Positions 9,290 through 17,881 are shown, counted from the first letter of the stretch. The stretch is 32,794 nt of DNA from Kiritimatiellia bacterium (GCA_017613085.1 JAGAEL010000015.1:1-32794), one strand, 5' to 3'. Notes: a model not told the origin generated them from the sequence alone. Program-made: numbers and translations.

Positions 9290-11254
9290 ATGAAACTAGA
9301 ATTGATCGGCGCCATGCCTTTGGCGACGGGGCCGGACGGCAGGCTGCTCAGCCACATCGGGACGTATTTCGTGAAGACCCGGACGCTGGTCTCACTCCCG
9401 AAAATGCCCCATGCGTTCCAACAGATAAAGTACCGAGAAATCCTGAACGAGCGGCGCAAGGCGGCGCAAGAACCCCCTTTGACGGAAGCGGAGTGGTCGG
9501 CGATTTCGGAAAGTGCGGTCGATTTGATCATGCGTCTGCCGGACGTGTTGATCCGTCCCGTCCCGCAGCAGATGGATCTGGCGTTCATCGCCGACGAGGC
9601 TCTGCAGGAGATCGTCCCGAAACACCACATCCGTTTCCTGCGCGCACAGGATCCGCTCGTGCAGCAGGCGGTGCGCGAACGGGGCGAGTATTGGCGTATC
9701 AGTTTTGCGCCGACGAGCAGCACGATGATTGTCCGGGAAATCCAGAATTCGCTGGTGGCGATCGGCGGCCGCCCGATCTACTACTACAATCCCGCGAACG
9801 GAAGCCGTTACCTCACGGTTGAGAAGTTCACCGAACTGGGGAAGTTGCCGCCGGGCGCCCTCCGCCAGCATCTGTGCGAAATCAAGGAATACTCTGCGCG
9901 GCGCAATCGCGGTTTCTTCTGGGAAATCGACTTTTTCGCGGCGGACGGCGATAGCCTCCGGAAATCTCTGGCGGCGTTTGCGTTCGACACGTTGCCCGAT
10001 GATGCCCTTTTCGAGGCGTATCGCGAAATCCTCCGGTGTTTTGCCGAACAGGTTCCCGATGTGTTGCGGAAGGACGACCCGGAGAACCCCGAATGGCGTC
10101 GGCGGATGTTTTCCTGTATCGCCAACAGCCAGGCGGATGTCCTCTCCGATACGATGGTCAACGGACTCTCGCCGGAGTTCTTCCGACAGATCCTCTGGCA
10201 TCCCGGTGCGCGCGTGGAAAACGGCGTACTGGTCTTTGACTCGATTTTCGAGTATGCCAAGCAGCATCCGGAAGACACATCCCTTGCCGGTCTTTGCGAC
10301 GAGCGCGTGAAGGGATTCATCTGTAATTTCATGCGCGATCTGGGTACGTTGCAGTATGTGAACATCGGGGGGATTCTTCCCGGTATGCGGCGGAAGGCGC
10401 CTGTCGGCGGACATCGTTCCTATCTCGCGGAGGTCATGTATAAGGACGCGCCCGCGCCGGTCTTGCGCATCCTGCGTATCCAGCGCTGGGGCGTGTGCGA
10501 ACACCTGGACGAGGGGAAAGACCTTCTCCGGGCCTTGATGGAGACGCTGGACTACACGGAGTATACGAAGAACAGGCGGCTCGGCTGCTGGGAACTGGGA
10601 ATGCCGATTCCCGTCAACCAGACGCAACACATGCTCGGCGAATCCTACAGCGGGCGCCAGACCAAGTATCACACGACGCCGGTCTGGACAGTCTACTATA
10701 TGCGCGATTTTATCGAAGGCACCGCGACCGACAAAGTCCCGGACGCGGACTTGAAGAACCGTGCGTTCGCACTGCGTTTCGCAAAACTTCTCGGAGACGC
10801 CGCAGCACCGAACATCGTCGTGGGGCGTATCGATGGCGAGGGCGGCGTGACCTACGACTGCGGCGACGAAATCCTGGTTCCGGGACGCGACGGTTTGCCG
10901 GAAAAGCTTCTGGTCGCCGACCACACGGGAACGTTCGGCGATGTCGAGCATCCCTTTGAATTTTTCGTGGAAGGGTATGCGCGCCCCGTCGTTTCCCGCT
11001 GGGACAGGGTAGCCGATCCCGAAGCGTTTCTGGAGACGTATCTGGAATCGTTCGCTTCAAGGCTCTTTGCGATGAAAACGGCCCGGCGTCTCCATCCGCA
11101 TGTTTTCGATGCGCTGTTCCAGCATAGCCGGCAGGGCAAGGGGACATTCGCGGACAGGTGGAGCAAGGCGTTGAAGCGTTTGGAAGAAACCGACATTTCC
11201 AGCTTTATCGCTTCGCTTAGGACGTTCATCGGCGAGTATGTCAAAACTCGGTAA
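9290..11254 (+). CDS. Large protein of unknown function
   Basis: I do not recognise this 654-residue protein. It has no signal peptide or membrane segment and looks cytoplasmic and globular, with alternating helical and strand-rich stretches. Conspicuous segments are YYYNPANGSRYLTVEKFTEL near residue 170, VNIGGILPGMRRKAPVGGHR near 365, and IVVGRIDGEGG followed by VADHTGTFGD in the last third. The last two loosely recall nucleotide- or metal-binding loops, but no known motif is complete. The ATG at 9290 has AAAGGGG shortly upstream. The gene follows the solute-binding protein by 28 bases and its end is close to the DedA gene, so the three probably form one transcript. Its job might relate to transport or the envelope, but that is only context. 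Confidence 0.75.
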   Translation: MKLELIGAMPLATGPDGRLLSHIGTYFVKTRTLVSLPKMPHAFQQIKYREILNERRKAAQEPPLTEAEWSAISESAVDLIMRLPDVLIRPVPQQMDLAFIADEALQEIVPKHHIRFLRAQDPLVQQAVRERGEYWRISFAPTSSTMIVREIQNSLVAIGGRPIYYYNPANGSRYLTVEKFTELGKLPPGALRQHLCEIKEYSARRNRGFFWEIDFFAADGDSLRKSLAAFAFDTLPDDALFEAYREILRCFAEQVPDVLRKDDPENPEWRRRMFSCIANSQADVLSDTMVNGLSPEFFRQILWHPGARVENGVLVFDSIFEYAKQHPEDTSLAGLCDERVKGFICNFMRDLGTLQYVNIGGILPGMRRKAPVGGHRSYLAEVMYKDAPAPVLRILRIQRWGVCEHLDEGKDLLRALMETLDYTEYTKNRRLGCWELGMPIPVNQTQHMLGESYSGRQTKYHTTPVWTVYYMRDFIEGTATDKVPDADLKNRAFALRFAKLLGDAAAPNIVVGRIDGEGGVTYDCGDEILVPGRDGLPEKLLVADHTGTFGDVEHPFEFFVEGYARPVVSRWDRVADPEAFLETYLESFASRLFAMKTARRLHPHVFDALFQHSRQGKGTFADRWSKALKRLEETDISSFIASLRTFIGEYVKTR

Positions 11255-11279
11255 CACGAAAACGAAAGGATCATCAGGT

Positions 11280-11972
11280 ATGTTGGAAACACTGGTTGGA
11301 CACATTGAAACGATTGTCGCGCTTGCGCCGGTCTGGGGCTTTCTGTTCATTTTTCTTTTTATGACGGTTGAAAGTTCCTTCGTCCCGTTTCCGAGCGAGA
11401 TCGTTATGATCCCCGCCGGATTCCTCGCCGCACGGGGGGAATTGACCTGCGGGATTCCGGCGCTCGATCTCGCGATCGCCGTCGCCGTCGGCTTGGCGGG
11501 GTCGCTGGCGGGGGCGTTCTTCAATTACGTTGTCGCGCAGAAACTGGGGTTGCCGTTCTTGCAGAAATACGGAAAATATTTCTTCGTCAAACCGGAAGCG
11601 CTGGAACGCGCCTCCGAGATTTTCAACCGTTACGGAGACATGACGACGTTCGTCTGCCGGCTGATACCCGTCATCCGCCAGTTGATCTCGCTTCCGGCGG
11701 GTATCGCGAAAATGCCGGTTGGGCGTTTCGCGTTTTTTACCGGGTTGGGCGCGGGAATCTGGACGGCGGTTCTCGCCGCCGTCGGCTGGTCGTTGGGGCG
11801 TTCTTCCGTCGATCTCTCCTATGCGGACTTGATTACGAAAGGGAAGGAAGTCGTTGATCGCGACTTGATCTGGATTCTTCTGGCCTGTGCGGTCCTCGTG
11901 GCGGTTTACTGTCTTGTTACCCGACTCGTCATGCGCCGGAAATCGGCGGGGACGATGAAGGATGAGGGATGA
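11280..11972 (+). CDS. DedA/VTT-family inner-membrane protein
   Basis: A 230-residue multi-pass membrane protein with the DedA (SNARE-associated, VTT) signature: the acidic motif ESSFVPFPSE in the first third and the arginine motif FVCRLIPVIRQLISLPAG in the second half. DedA proteins are membrane transporters; some move undecaprenyl phosphate or phospholipids across the bilayer and affect envelope stress tolerance. Which substrate applies here cannot be told. Two starts are possible: the ATG at 11238, which overlaps the previous gene, and the ATG at 11280, which has AAAGGA nine bases upstream and a more normal N-terminus. The second is chosen. The last residues (MKDEG) are encoded by the start of a purine-rich repeat, so the original C-terminus may have been altered. 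Confidence 0.88.
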   Translation: MLETLVGHIETIVALAPVWGFLFIFLFMTVESSFVPFPSEIVMIPAGFLAARGELTCGIPALDLAIAVAVGLAGSLAGAFFNYVVAQKLGLPFLQKYGKYFFVKPEALERASEIFNRYGDMTTFVCRLIPVIRQLISLPAGIAKMPVGRFAFFTGLGAGIWTAVLAAVGWSLGRSSVDLSYADLITKGKEVVDRDLIWILLACAVLVAVYCLVTRLVMRRKSAGTMKDEG

Positions 11973-12110
11973 CAGAGATGAAAGGGATAGAAGGGATGAC
12001 AGGGATGAAAGGGATAGAAGGGATGGTGAGGGATGAAAGGGATAGAAGGGATGAAAGGGACGGTGCAATCCCTTTGCTCCCTTTAATCCCTTTACCCATC
12101 CTTCCCCATC
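11953..12110 (+). repeat. Purine-rich GGGAT repeat with hairpin, left copy
   Basis: This region consists of short degenerate units built on GGGAT and GAAAGGGATA. It ends in an imperfect inverted repeat: a 25-base purine arm at 12036-12060 faces a 25-base pyrimidine arm at 12069-12093 (21 of 25 positions pair) around the 8-base loop CGGTGCAA. A near-copy of about 80 bases (from about 12018) recurs at 12813-12897 on the other side of the four-helix-bundle gene. The repeat also encodes the last codons of the DedA gene. Confidence 0.9.
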
Positions 12111-12146
12111 CATGCCTCTGAGCGTCCTCATAAAGGAAGCCGCATT

Positions 12147-12824
12147 ATGTCTGACATCATTCTGCCACATTCGGGGTATCGAAAGCTGATCGCCTACAAG
12201 AAAAGCGATGTCATCTACCAAGGCACCGTGGTTTTCTGCCGACGCTTTCTGCCGTCGCACGGCGACCGCACCGTCGACCAGATGACACAGGCCGCACGTT
12301 CCTGTAAGCAGAACATTGCCGAGGGAAGTGCGGCTGCCGGAACGAGTCTTGAAACGCAACTGAAACTCACCAACGTAGCCCGTGCTACGCTCGACGAACT
12401 CCTTGAAGATTATCTTGACTACCTCAAGGTACACAACGCCGCAGAATGGGCGATGGAGGACGAAAAGAAGACCGCCGCCCGCAATTTTGCAAAAGAACAC
12501 GCCGACTGGGAAAGCTGGAAGGCGATTTTCGAGACCCGCCCGGCAGAGACAATCTGTAACCTGATGATTGTCTTGATCCAACAGACACGCTACCTTTTGG
12601 AAAAACTGCTCTCATGGCAAGAACAAGATTTCAAGGAGAAAGGCGGTGTCCGTGAACGTATGCACACCGCGCGTTCTGAAGTGCGCGCTGAATCATGGGA
12701 CAAGGCCATCTACTCGTATCTCGACCTTGCCACAGATGCCGCCGATCTTGAGCGGCGTACCGCCGAAATCGCCGACCGTGCCCGCCGCACGGCATACGGC
12801 ATCGCCAAGAGAAAGGGATGGTGA
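12147..12824 (+). CDS. Four-helix-bundle protein with suffix domain (S23/IVS-like)
   Basis: A 225-residue, mostly helical protein. The segment QAARSCKQNIAEGSAAAGTS matches the signature R-x5-NIAEG of the four-helix-bundle family related to proteins encoded in 23S rRNA intervening sequences. A second helical stretch follows, as in members with an extra C-terminal suffix domain. The cellular role of the family is not established. The ATG at 12147 has AAAGGA nine bases upstream. The gene stands between two copies of a hairpin-forming purine-rich repeat, and the right copy supplies its last codons (KGW and the stop). It looks like a mobile or duplicated cassette placed between the DedA and exosortase genes. 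Confidence 0.82.
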   Translation: MSDIILPHSGYRKLIAYKKSDVIYQGTVVFCRRFLPSHGDRTVDQMTQAARSCKQNIAEGSAAAGTSLETQLKLTNVARATLDELLEDYLDYLKVHNAAEWAMEDEKKTAARNFAKEHADWESWKAIFETRPAETICNLMIVLIQQTRYLLEKLLSWQEQDFKEKGGVRERMHTARSEVRAESWDKAIYSYLDLATDAADLERRTAEIADRARRTAYGIAKRKGW

Positions 12825-12897
12825 GGGATGAAAGGGATGAGGGATGAAAGGGATGAAAGGGACGGTGCAATCCCTTTGCTCCCTTCAATCCCTTCAC
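12811..12897 (+). repeat. Purine-rich GGGAT repeat with hairpin, right copy
   Basis: This is a near-copy of the left repeat, with the same tandem GGGAT/GAAAGGGAT units, the same CGGTGCAA loop and the same pyrimidine arm (TCCCTTTGCTCCCTT). It overlaps the stop codon of the four-helix-bundle gene and, on the other strand, the stop codon of the exosortase gene. The hairpin could act as a two-way transcription barrier between these converging genes, though it lacks a T-run. Confidence 0.9.
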
Positions 12898-14237
12898 GCT
12901 CTTTCCGCAACGGTGACAATCCACCAGGGACCGGGGGATTTCCCGAAGAGGGCGTTGAAGAACCAGGCGGGGACGTCGCTAAAGGTCTGACCGGAAGCGT
13001 CGCGCGCTTGTTCGCGTACGCGGAGCGTTTCGTTACCGCGTCTTGCGGTGAATGTTGACCACGCGCCGTCTCCCTTTGTCTCCACGGTGATTGGGTCAAT
13101 CTTCCATCCGGTCGCTCTCAGGCAATACGCCGCGCCGTGGACCCTGTGGGTCGTCTTGTCTGTCCAGCGAAGAATCACCATGCGCCGTCCCGCTTGAAAC
13201 CGGGCGATCCTTCCCGGAAAAGCTTCCGCAAATTTCCGTTCGTCATCTTCAAGCGGTTCTTCTTTCAGCACGTCGCCGTCAAAGGTGGCCGGCCATCCCG
13301 GAAAGGTTGCGGGCGTGAAATCGGCACGGCGTTCCTTTGGATTCAGGAGGCAGAGAATCGCCGTCGCGGCAAATATCGCGGATGCCGCCAACCGGACGAG
13401 TAGGGGACTCGGTGTTCTCCTGTCGGCTGGTAAAGGACATCGCTTGGGAACGGCAACGGTCACGAGAATCAGAGCGGGAAGAAAGGTAAAACAACCGACC
13501 AGTGCGTGTGCGGTCGTTCCAAGTGTCAAGCCGGCCACCGTCAGGAAGGTGAGAAGCGCCACACGTAGGATGTTGCCGAGGCATACGGCGGCGACCGTCA
13601 ACAGACAGGTCTTCGTCGTTCCCCACAACGTCTGTTTTCGCAGATACGCAAGAACCAGCGCGAACACGATACCCGTTCCGAGCATCCGCACCCCCGCACA
13701 GGGGGCGTCCACCCACGAAGTTACGCCGTTCACGGTCAGCTCCATCCCGTTTTGCACGACGGTCAATCCCGTCAGGCGCAGAAGCCAGGTCGCCGCCGTC
13801 GTTGAGACCACGCGCAACGGGAAACCGAGAAACATGTCGAGGATGAGTAACGAGGGCAGTCCGGCGAGCGCAAGCCCGGCGAGCGGGGCGGGGAAGGGAC
13901 GGTCTGCCGTCCCTTCGGGCAGGAGCAGCGGTACCCCGCCAACCAACCCGAACGCGCCGCAAAGCGTGATCGGAAGATGGGGACGTGTGAGGGAAAAGGC
14001 GAGAAGCCCGGAGACGGCCGCTACGTATTTCCATACGGGAAGTGCGACCGCCCCGCGTCCGGCGTGCCGCCATGACATCGCCGTGAAAACAACCAGTGCG
14101 ATCCACGCGACGCTCCCTGCGTCGAACGGTTCCTGCATCCGGGTGAAAAGCCAACGCCAGAGCGGCCACAGGACCCAACCCCAGAGGAAGACCGCGCCTC
14201 CGCGTTCGCCCCAAGCCGCAAGGTTATGCACACGCAT
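12894..14237 (-). CDS. Exosortase with C-terminal soluble domain
   Basis: An integral membrane cysteine transpeptidase of the exosortase/archaeosortase family, 447 residues. It has about eight hydrophobic segments in the first 290 residues. The expected catalytic residues are present: Cys180 in DAPCAG, Arg225 in GNILRV and His244 in TAHALVG. A soluble C-terminal region of about 150 residues follows and recalls the EpsI-like domain fused to some exosortases. Exosortases cut proteins at a PEP-like C-terminal signal and probably hand them to the envelope. The likely substrate is the VIT-domain protein encoded just upstream; the genes overlap by 14 bases. The ATG at 14237 is preferred over an adjacent GTG because GGAGG lies 10 bases before it. 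The stop lies inside the purine-rich repeat. Confidence 0.88.
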   Translation of the reverse strand: MRVHNLAAWGERGGAVFLWGWVLWPLWRWLFTRMQEPFDAGSVAWIALVVFTAMSWRHAGRGAVALPVWKYVAAVSGLLAFSLTRPHLPITLCGAFGLVGGVPLLLPEGTADRPFPAPLAGLALAGLPSLLILDMFLGFPLRVVSTTAATWLLRLTGLTVVQNGMELTVNGVTSWVDAPCAGVRMLGTGIVFALVLAYLRKQTLWGTTKTCLLTVAAVCLGNILRVALLTFLTVAGLTLGTTAHALVGCFTFLPALILVTVAVPKRCPLPADRRTPSPLLVRLAASAIFAATAILCLLNPKERRADFTPATFPGWPATFDGDVLKEEPLEDDERKFAEAFPGRIARFQAGRRMVILRWTDKTTHRVHGAAYCLRATGWKIDPITVETKGDGAWSTFTARRGNETLRVREQARDASGQTFSDVPAWFFNALFGKSPGPWWIVTVAERA

Positions 14238-16602
14238 CACGCTTGCGCCTCCGTGCGATCAGCGCAACGGACAGAACCATGCCGGCGACAAGCAGGCAGC
14301 AGACCATTTCCGGTTCCGGAATCGTGGGGACTTTTGACGCATTTACCGTCGGTACGGAATCCGCGTCCGCCTGTTTGAGGTTGTTCTCCTTATACTGCTC
14401 GGCGGTTTCCAACACAACCGCGCCGGTCACGGGCGTAACGATCTGCCAAGGGAGGGCGAGTTTTTGGGCCTTCTCCAGTGTTTTCGGATCGCCTACGCGG
14501 TAGACGCGGCAAACCTCTTCCGATGCCCAGAGCCGCCCGATATGCTTGCCGCAGGGGACGGCGTTGGACGGAATCTGCGCCTTGGGCGTGAAGGTGCGCG
14601 TGATACGCCACCCCTCCGCGCCCCATGCTTCAAAGACGCCCTTCAAGGCGCTGGTCCCGTTGTTGAGCGTTTCCGCCGTACAGGAGGATACGGAGGGGAG
14701 CGAGGCGAGAGAAGAGGTAATCGCGTCCCTGCCCGGCGCGACTTGGCAGAGGAACATGCGGATCTTCTCCGCCTTGGCGAGCTTCGAGGAAAGGAAGTCC
14801 GCCGTCTGCGAAACGAGCGGTTGCTCATGGTGGATCCATACGAGTGCGGAGGGTTTGTCCGAGGCGGCGAGCTTGCCTGTGGCCGAGACAAGCGTCGTGA
14901 GGTTACACCGTCCGCCGGCGAATCCGTGGGCGCGGATCGCCTTCTCGATCACGGCGTTCCGCTGCTTGTCGCCGGCGCGGGAAGTTACGGTCGGCTCGTG
15001 GATTGCTTCGTCACCGACAATCCAGAGTTCGAGGTCGATAGAGGCGGGGATGGAGGCAATCGCCTCGATTGTGTTTTGGGCGAATGGCGCCATTACGCCG
15101 GAGGCGTCCAGTACCACCGCGACACGTTCCGGCATCCATCCTTTTGCACGTTCCATGCGTTGCACGACGGCGGCATCGTTGAGCGGCGCGAATTTCTCGT
15201 CGGCGTACACCGTGATGGAGGCGGGCGGGGTGTCGAGCGTTTTTACCTCGTCGCAAGGAAGGCCGAGCAGATCGCCGGGGATGCTGAAGTTTTGGGCGAG
15301 GATTGCCGGGGCGCGTAGACGCGCCTTGCCGTCGGAGGTTACGGCAAGCGGCGTGGTGATGCCGATCCTCACCTTCATCTCGCCCTTCGGCGGCACAGGG
15401 AAGCATTGCATCTGTACCTGGTCGGGACCGGACACATTGACCAGCACGGGGTCGCGCCGGCGATGCACCACGCTTTCATAGGCGCGGCGCACCTGGCCCC
15501 TCGTGCCGAATGCGGCTTCCTGTTCCTCGCCGTTCACCCACAGCGTCAGACGTGAAACCACGCCGCCGGGCGGCAGGGCGATCCGTGCGCGCGCTTCGGC
15601 TTCTCCCCGTTCCTTCGTGTTCTCAAAGACGAGTGTCCATTCCGCATAACCTGTGCAACCGGGAAGGTCAAACGAAGTCTCGTAGTTCGACCCTTTGAGC
15701 GAAAGGTTCTCCAGAACACCGCCGATCTTCTCGCCGCCGGTGAAAAAGTCGAAACGTAGGGGATGGCGCCGCCCGCCCCAGTCTTCGAAATCGTCCGGGT
15801 TTTCGCCCGTCACCCGGTAGTGTATCACCCTGCATTTCTCCTGCGGAATGTCCATCCCTAAGTCTCCGAGGAGAAACCGGTGCGGCGCAAACCACCAAGG
15901 CAAGTTGCCCCGGTTGTTGTACGTCTTGAGGTCGGACAACGGGTTGGCGCGTAGCAATCGGACGCCTTTCGCCGATTTTGCGGAATCGTCGGAAGCCGCC
16001 ATCGACCAGGCGACCACATTCGTTAGGACACCGGTCAGGGCGATCAACCAGGCCGCGCCCGCCACCGCCATGCCCCATCCGAATCCGCGCATCGCCGGCT
16101 TTTGCTCCCCCGTTTCCGCCGCCAGCCTTTTCGCGGAGCCCCGCGCAAACCCGAACGAGGCGATGGCGGCGCAGGGCGGTGCGGCAGGCAACAGGCCCAG
16201 GAAGCCGATGCCGAAGTACCAGAATACCATGAGGCATCCCAGCAGTCCAAAGACCGTCAACGGGAGGAAGAAGACCGCGTAGACGACGGAGACGGCGAAC
16301 GAGAAACCGCACAGTGCCCGTGGAATGGGGCTGTGGACGTCCCATCCCTTCAGACGGCAAAGCCAGGCCACGAAATTGAACAGAGGCACGACGCTTATCA
16401 TCACCTTCAGCAAAAGATTCGGCATGGGGTCCCAGAACATCTCGCCGCACGCGCCGGTGCAAAGTTCCATACCCACGGCGCATACGGGAAGCAGTACCCC
16501 GAAAAACAAAGAGGTTACCGGATGTGCCAGAAATCTGCGGAAAAGATTCGGACGGCGTTCGCGCCGGTCGAATTGGACGGTCGTTTCTTCTTGTGGTTCC
16601 AT
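14224..16602 (-). CDS. VIT/vWA-domain membrane protein with PEP-CTERM sorting tail
   Basis: A 792-residue protein. The first 220 residues hold five or six hydrophobic segments. Next comes a VIT-like region at about residues 330-430 (VSRLTLWVNGEE, RAYESVVHRRRDPVLV), then a von Willebrand A-like region from about 488 (RVAVVLDASGVM). The MIDAS motif there is degenerate (DxSG rather than DxSxS). The C-terminus reads IPEPEM, a hydrophobic helix, then ARRRKR: a typical PEP-CTERM signal. Single VIT-domain targets encoded next to their own exosortase are known, for example in the XrtN system. The arrangement here matches that idea, though the subtype is not certain. The ATG at 16602 has AGGAG 7 bases upstream. 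Its role on the cell surface is unknown. Confidence 0.85.
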   Translation of the reverse strand: MEPQEETTVQFDRRERRPNLFRRFLAHPVTSLFFGVLLPVCAVGMELCTGACGEMFWDPMPNLLLKVMISVVPLFNFVAWLCRLKGWDVHSPIPRALCGFSFAVSVVYAVFFLPLTVFGLLGCLMVFWYFGIGFLGLLPAAPPCAAIASFGFARGSAKRLAAETGEQKPAMRGFGWGMAVAGAAWLIALTGVLTNVVAWSMAASDDSAKSAKGVRLLRANPLSDLKTYNNRGNLPWWFAPHRFLLGDLGMDIPQEKCRVIHYRVTGENPDDFEDWGGRRHPLRFDFFTGGEKIGGVLENLSLKGSNYETSFDLPGCTGYAEWTLVFENTKERGEAEARARIALPPGGVVSRLTLWVNGEEQEAAFGTRGQVRRAYESVVHRRRDPVLVNVSGPDQVQMQCFPVPPKGEMKVRIGITTPLAVTSDGKARLRAPAILAQNFSIPGDLLGLPCDEVKTLDTPPASITVYADEKFAPLNDAAVVQRMERAKGWMPERVAVVLDASGVMAPFAQNTIEAIASIPASIDLELWIVGDEAIHEPTVTSRAGDKQRNAVIEKAIRAHGFAGGRCNLTTLVSATGKLAASDKPSALVWIHHEQPLVSQTADFLSSKLAKAEKIRMFLCQVAPGRDAITSSLASLPSVSSCTAETLNNGTSALKGVFEAWGAEGWRITRTFTPKAQIPSNAVPCGKHIGRLWASEEVCRVYRVGDPKTLEKAQKLALPWQIVTPVTGAVVLETAEQYKENNLKQADADSVPTVNASKVPTIPEPEMVCCLLVAGMVLSVALIARRRKRDACA

Positions 16603-16624
16603 TGTTTAACTCCTAATTGCGTCT

Positions 16625-16654
16625 AGGTTACCACAATCAGACGGCAGGATACAA
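16625..16654 (-). promoter_or_regulatory. Predicted promoter of the VIT-exosortase operon
   Basis: On the minus strand TTGTAT (16654-16649) and TAACCT (16630-16625) are 18 bases apart, and the -10 is preceded by TGG (extended form). The -10 ends 22 bases before the ATG at 16602. That leaves a short leader of about 15 bases carrying the AGGAG ribosome-binding site. Confidence 0.55.
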
Positions 16655-16716
16655 GGAGAAAGCGAAAACGGTTTTAAACGAAATTCTTCGTTACGTAAAA
16701 TTTCGTAAGTTCATAC

Positions 16717-16746
16717 TTGATTTATCGTTTTTAGGGATGTTACACT
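16717..16746 (+). promoter_or_regulatory. Predicted leaderless-type promoter of the STAND ATPase gene
   Basis: TTGATT (16717-16722) and TACACT (16741-16746) are 18 bases apart. The -10 is preceded by TGT, giving an extended TGnTACACT. Seven bases separate it from the ATG at 16754, and no Shine-Dalgarno sequence is visible. A palindrome with arms CGAAATT (16679-16685) and AATTTCG (16699-16705) lies just upstream of the -35 and could be a regulator site. Confidence 0.55.
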
Positions 16747-16753
16747 TTCGGGC

Positions 16754-17881
16754 ATGGAAAACCCCTTTAATTATTTTCAGTTCGCCACAGGCGACCAGTT
16801 TTACGACCGGAAGGAGATCCGCGAGGATCTTCGTTCCCGCTTCCTAAGCGGGCAGACGAACGTCGTGCTGTACGGTCCCCGCCGCTATGGAAAGAGTTCG
16901 CTTGTCGCCGAGCTTGTCGGCGACCTTGAAAAAGCCGGCGTTCCGTGTGTGACACTTGATGTCGTCAAGCTGCCGTCCGTCGATCTGTTCGTCTCCGCCT
17001 ACGCGACAAAGGTGTACCATCGGCTCGCGCCTGTCAAATTTGAGTTTAAAAAACTGGGTACGTTCCTCAAGAGCCTCAGACCGAAGATGACGCTGGACCA
17101 GACGGGCGAGGCGGGGCTTTCCTTCGAGCCTTCGGATGCTCCGATCGGATCAGAGGCTTTGACGGAAGTGCTGGATCTTCCCCAGAAGCTGCTTTCCGGG
17201 AAGGGGAGGGCCGTTGTCGTGTTCGACGAATTCCAGGAGGTGAAGGATCTTTTACCCAACGACGGGTTTGAACGGGTTATGCGATCGGCAATTCAGTCGC
17301 ATCGCAATGTCTCGTATATTTTCCTCGGCAGCCGCTATCATATCCTTAGGCGGATGTTTACCGACCACAACCGCCCGTTCTACAAGTCTGCCGTGACGAT
17401 TCTCCTCGATAAGCCGCCGGTGGAGGAGAGCGTCCGTTTCGTGGTAGACCGTTTTGCGAGCGCGGGGAAATCGATTACGCGGGAAGCAGCCGAACATCTT
17501 GTCGCCAAGATAGACAACATACCCTATTTCATACAACAACTCGGTTTCGAGACCTTTCGTTTTGCCGACGATGCGCACCGGAGATCCGTTTCATCGGCTG
17601 ACGTGGATGCCGCCTACGCGAATCTTGCCGGCTTCAACCGTGACCAATACGAACAGCTGATGCTCACGCTATCCGTCTCGCAGAAGAAGCTGCTGATTGC
17701 CCTTGCGCACGAACGTGCGGACGACTTCGTCGATGCCTACCGCAGACGTTACGCGCTCGGTGTCTCGTCCACCGTAAATTCCGCCAAGGCGAAACTGATG
17801 GAGGACGGGCTTATCGAACGTTCAGACGGCCGGTATGTCGTCGCGGATCCGTTTTTCGCACAGTTCCTTCGCACGACGTGA
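16754..17881 (+). CDS. STAND-type ATPase (archaeal ATPase family)
   Basis: A 375-residue protein matching the archaeal-type ATPase family of STAND NTPases. It has Walker A GPRRYGKS at residues 41-48, Walker B VVVFDEFQEV at about 154-163, and a sensor-like FLGSR at about 193. The C-terminal third is helical, and VNSAKAKLMEDGLIERSDG looks like a winged-helix DNA-binding domain. No signal or membrane segment is present. Members are common in archaea and some bacteria; their function is mostly unknown, with regulatory or defence-like roles suggested. The gene is divergent from the exosortase operon and stands alone. The ATG directly follows a TACACT box at 7-base spacing, so the mRNA is probably leaderless. 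Confidence 0.85.
   Translation: MENPFNYFQFATGDQFYDRKEIREDLRSRFLSGQTNVVLYGPRRYGKSSLVAELVGDLEKAGVPCVTLDVVKLPSVDLFVSAYATKVYHRLAPVKFEFKKLGTFLKSLRPKMTLDQTGEAGLSFEPSDAPIGSEALTEVLDLPQKLLSGKGRAVVVFDEFQEVKDLLPNDGFERVMRSAIQSHRNVSYIFLGSRYHILRRMFTDHNRPFYKSAVTILLDKPPVEESVRFVVDRFASAGKSITREAAEHLVAKIDNIPYFIQQLGFETFRFADDAHRRSVSSADVDAAYANLAGFNRDQYEQLMLTLSVSQKKLLIALAHERADDFVDAYRRRYALGVSSTVNSAKAKLMEDGLIERSDGRYVVADPFFAQFLRTT

Noticed and set aside
11953-12897. A CRISPR array in the GGGAT repeat regions
   Set aside because: The units are short and degenerate with no unique spacers, and no cas gene is present.
16754-17881. A defence island around the STAND ATPase
   Set aside because: No nuclease, protease or other effector gene lies next to it, and its neighbours are envelope and repair genes.
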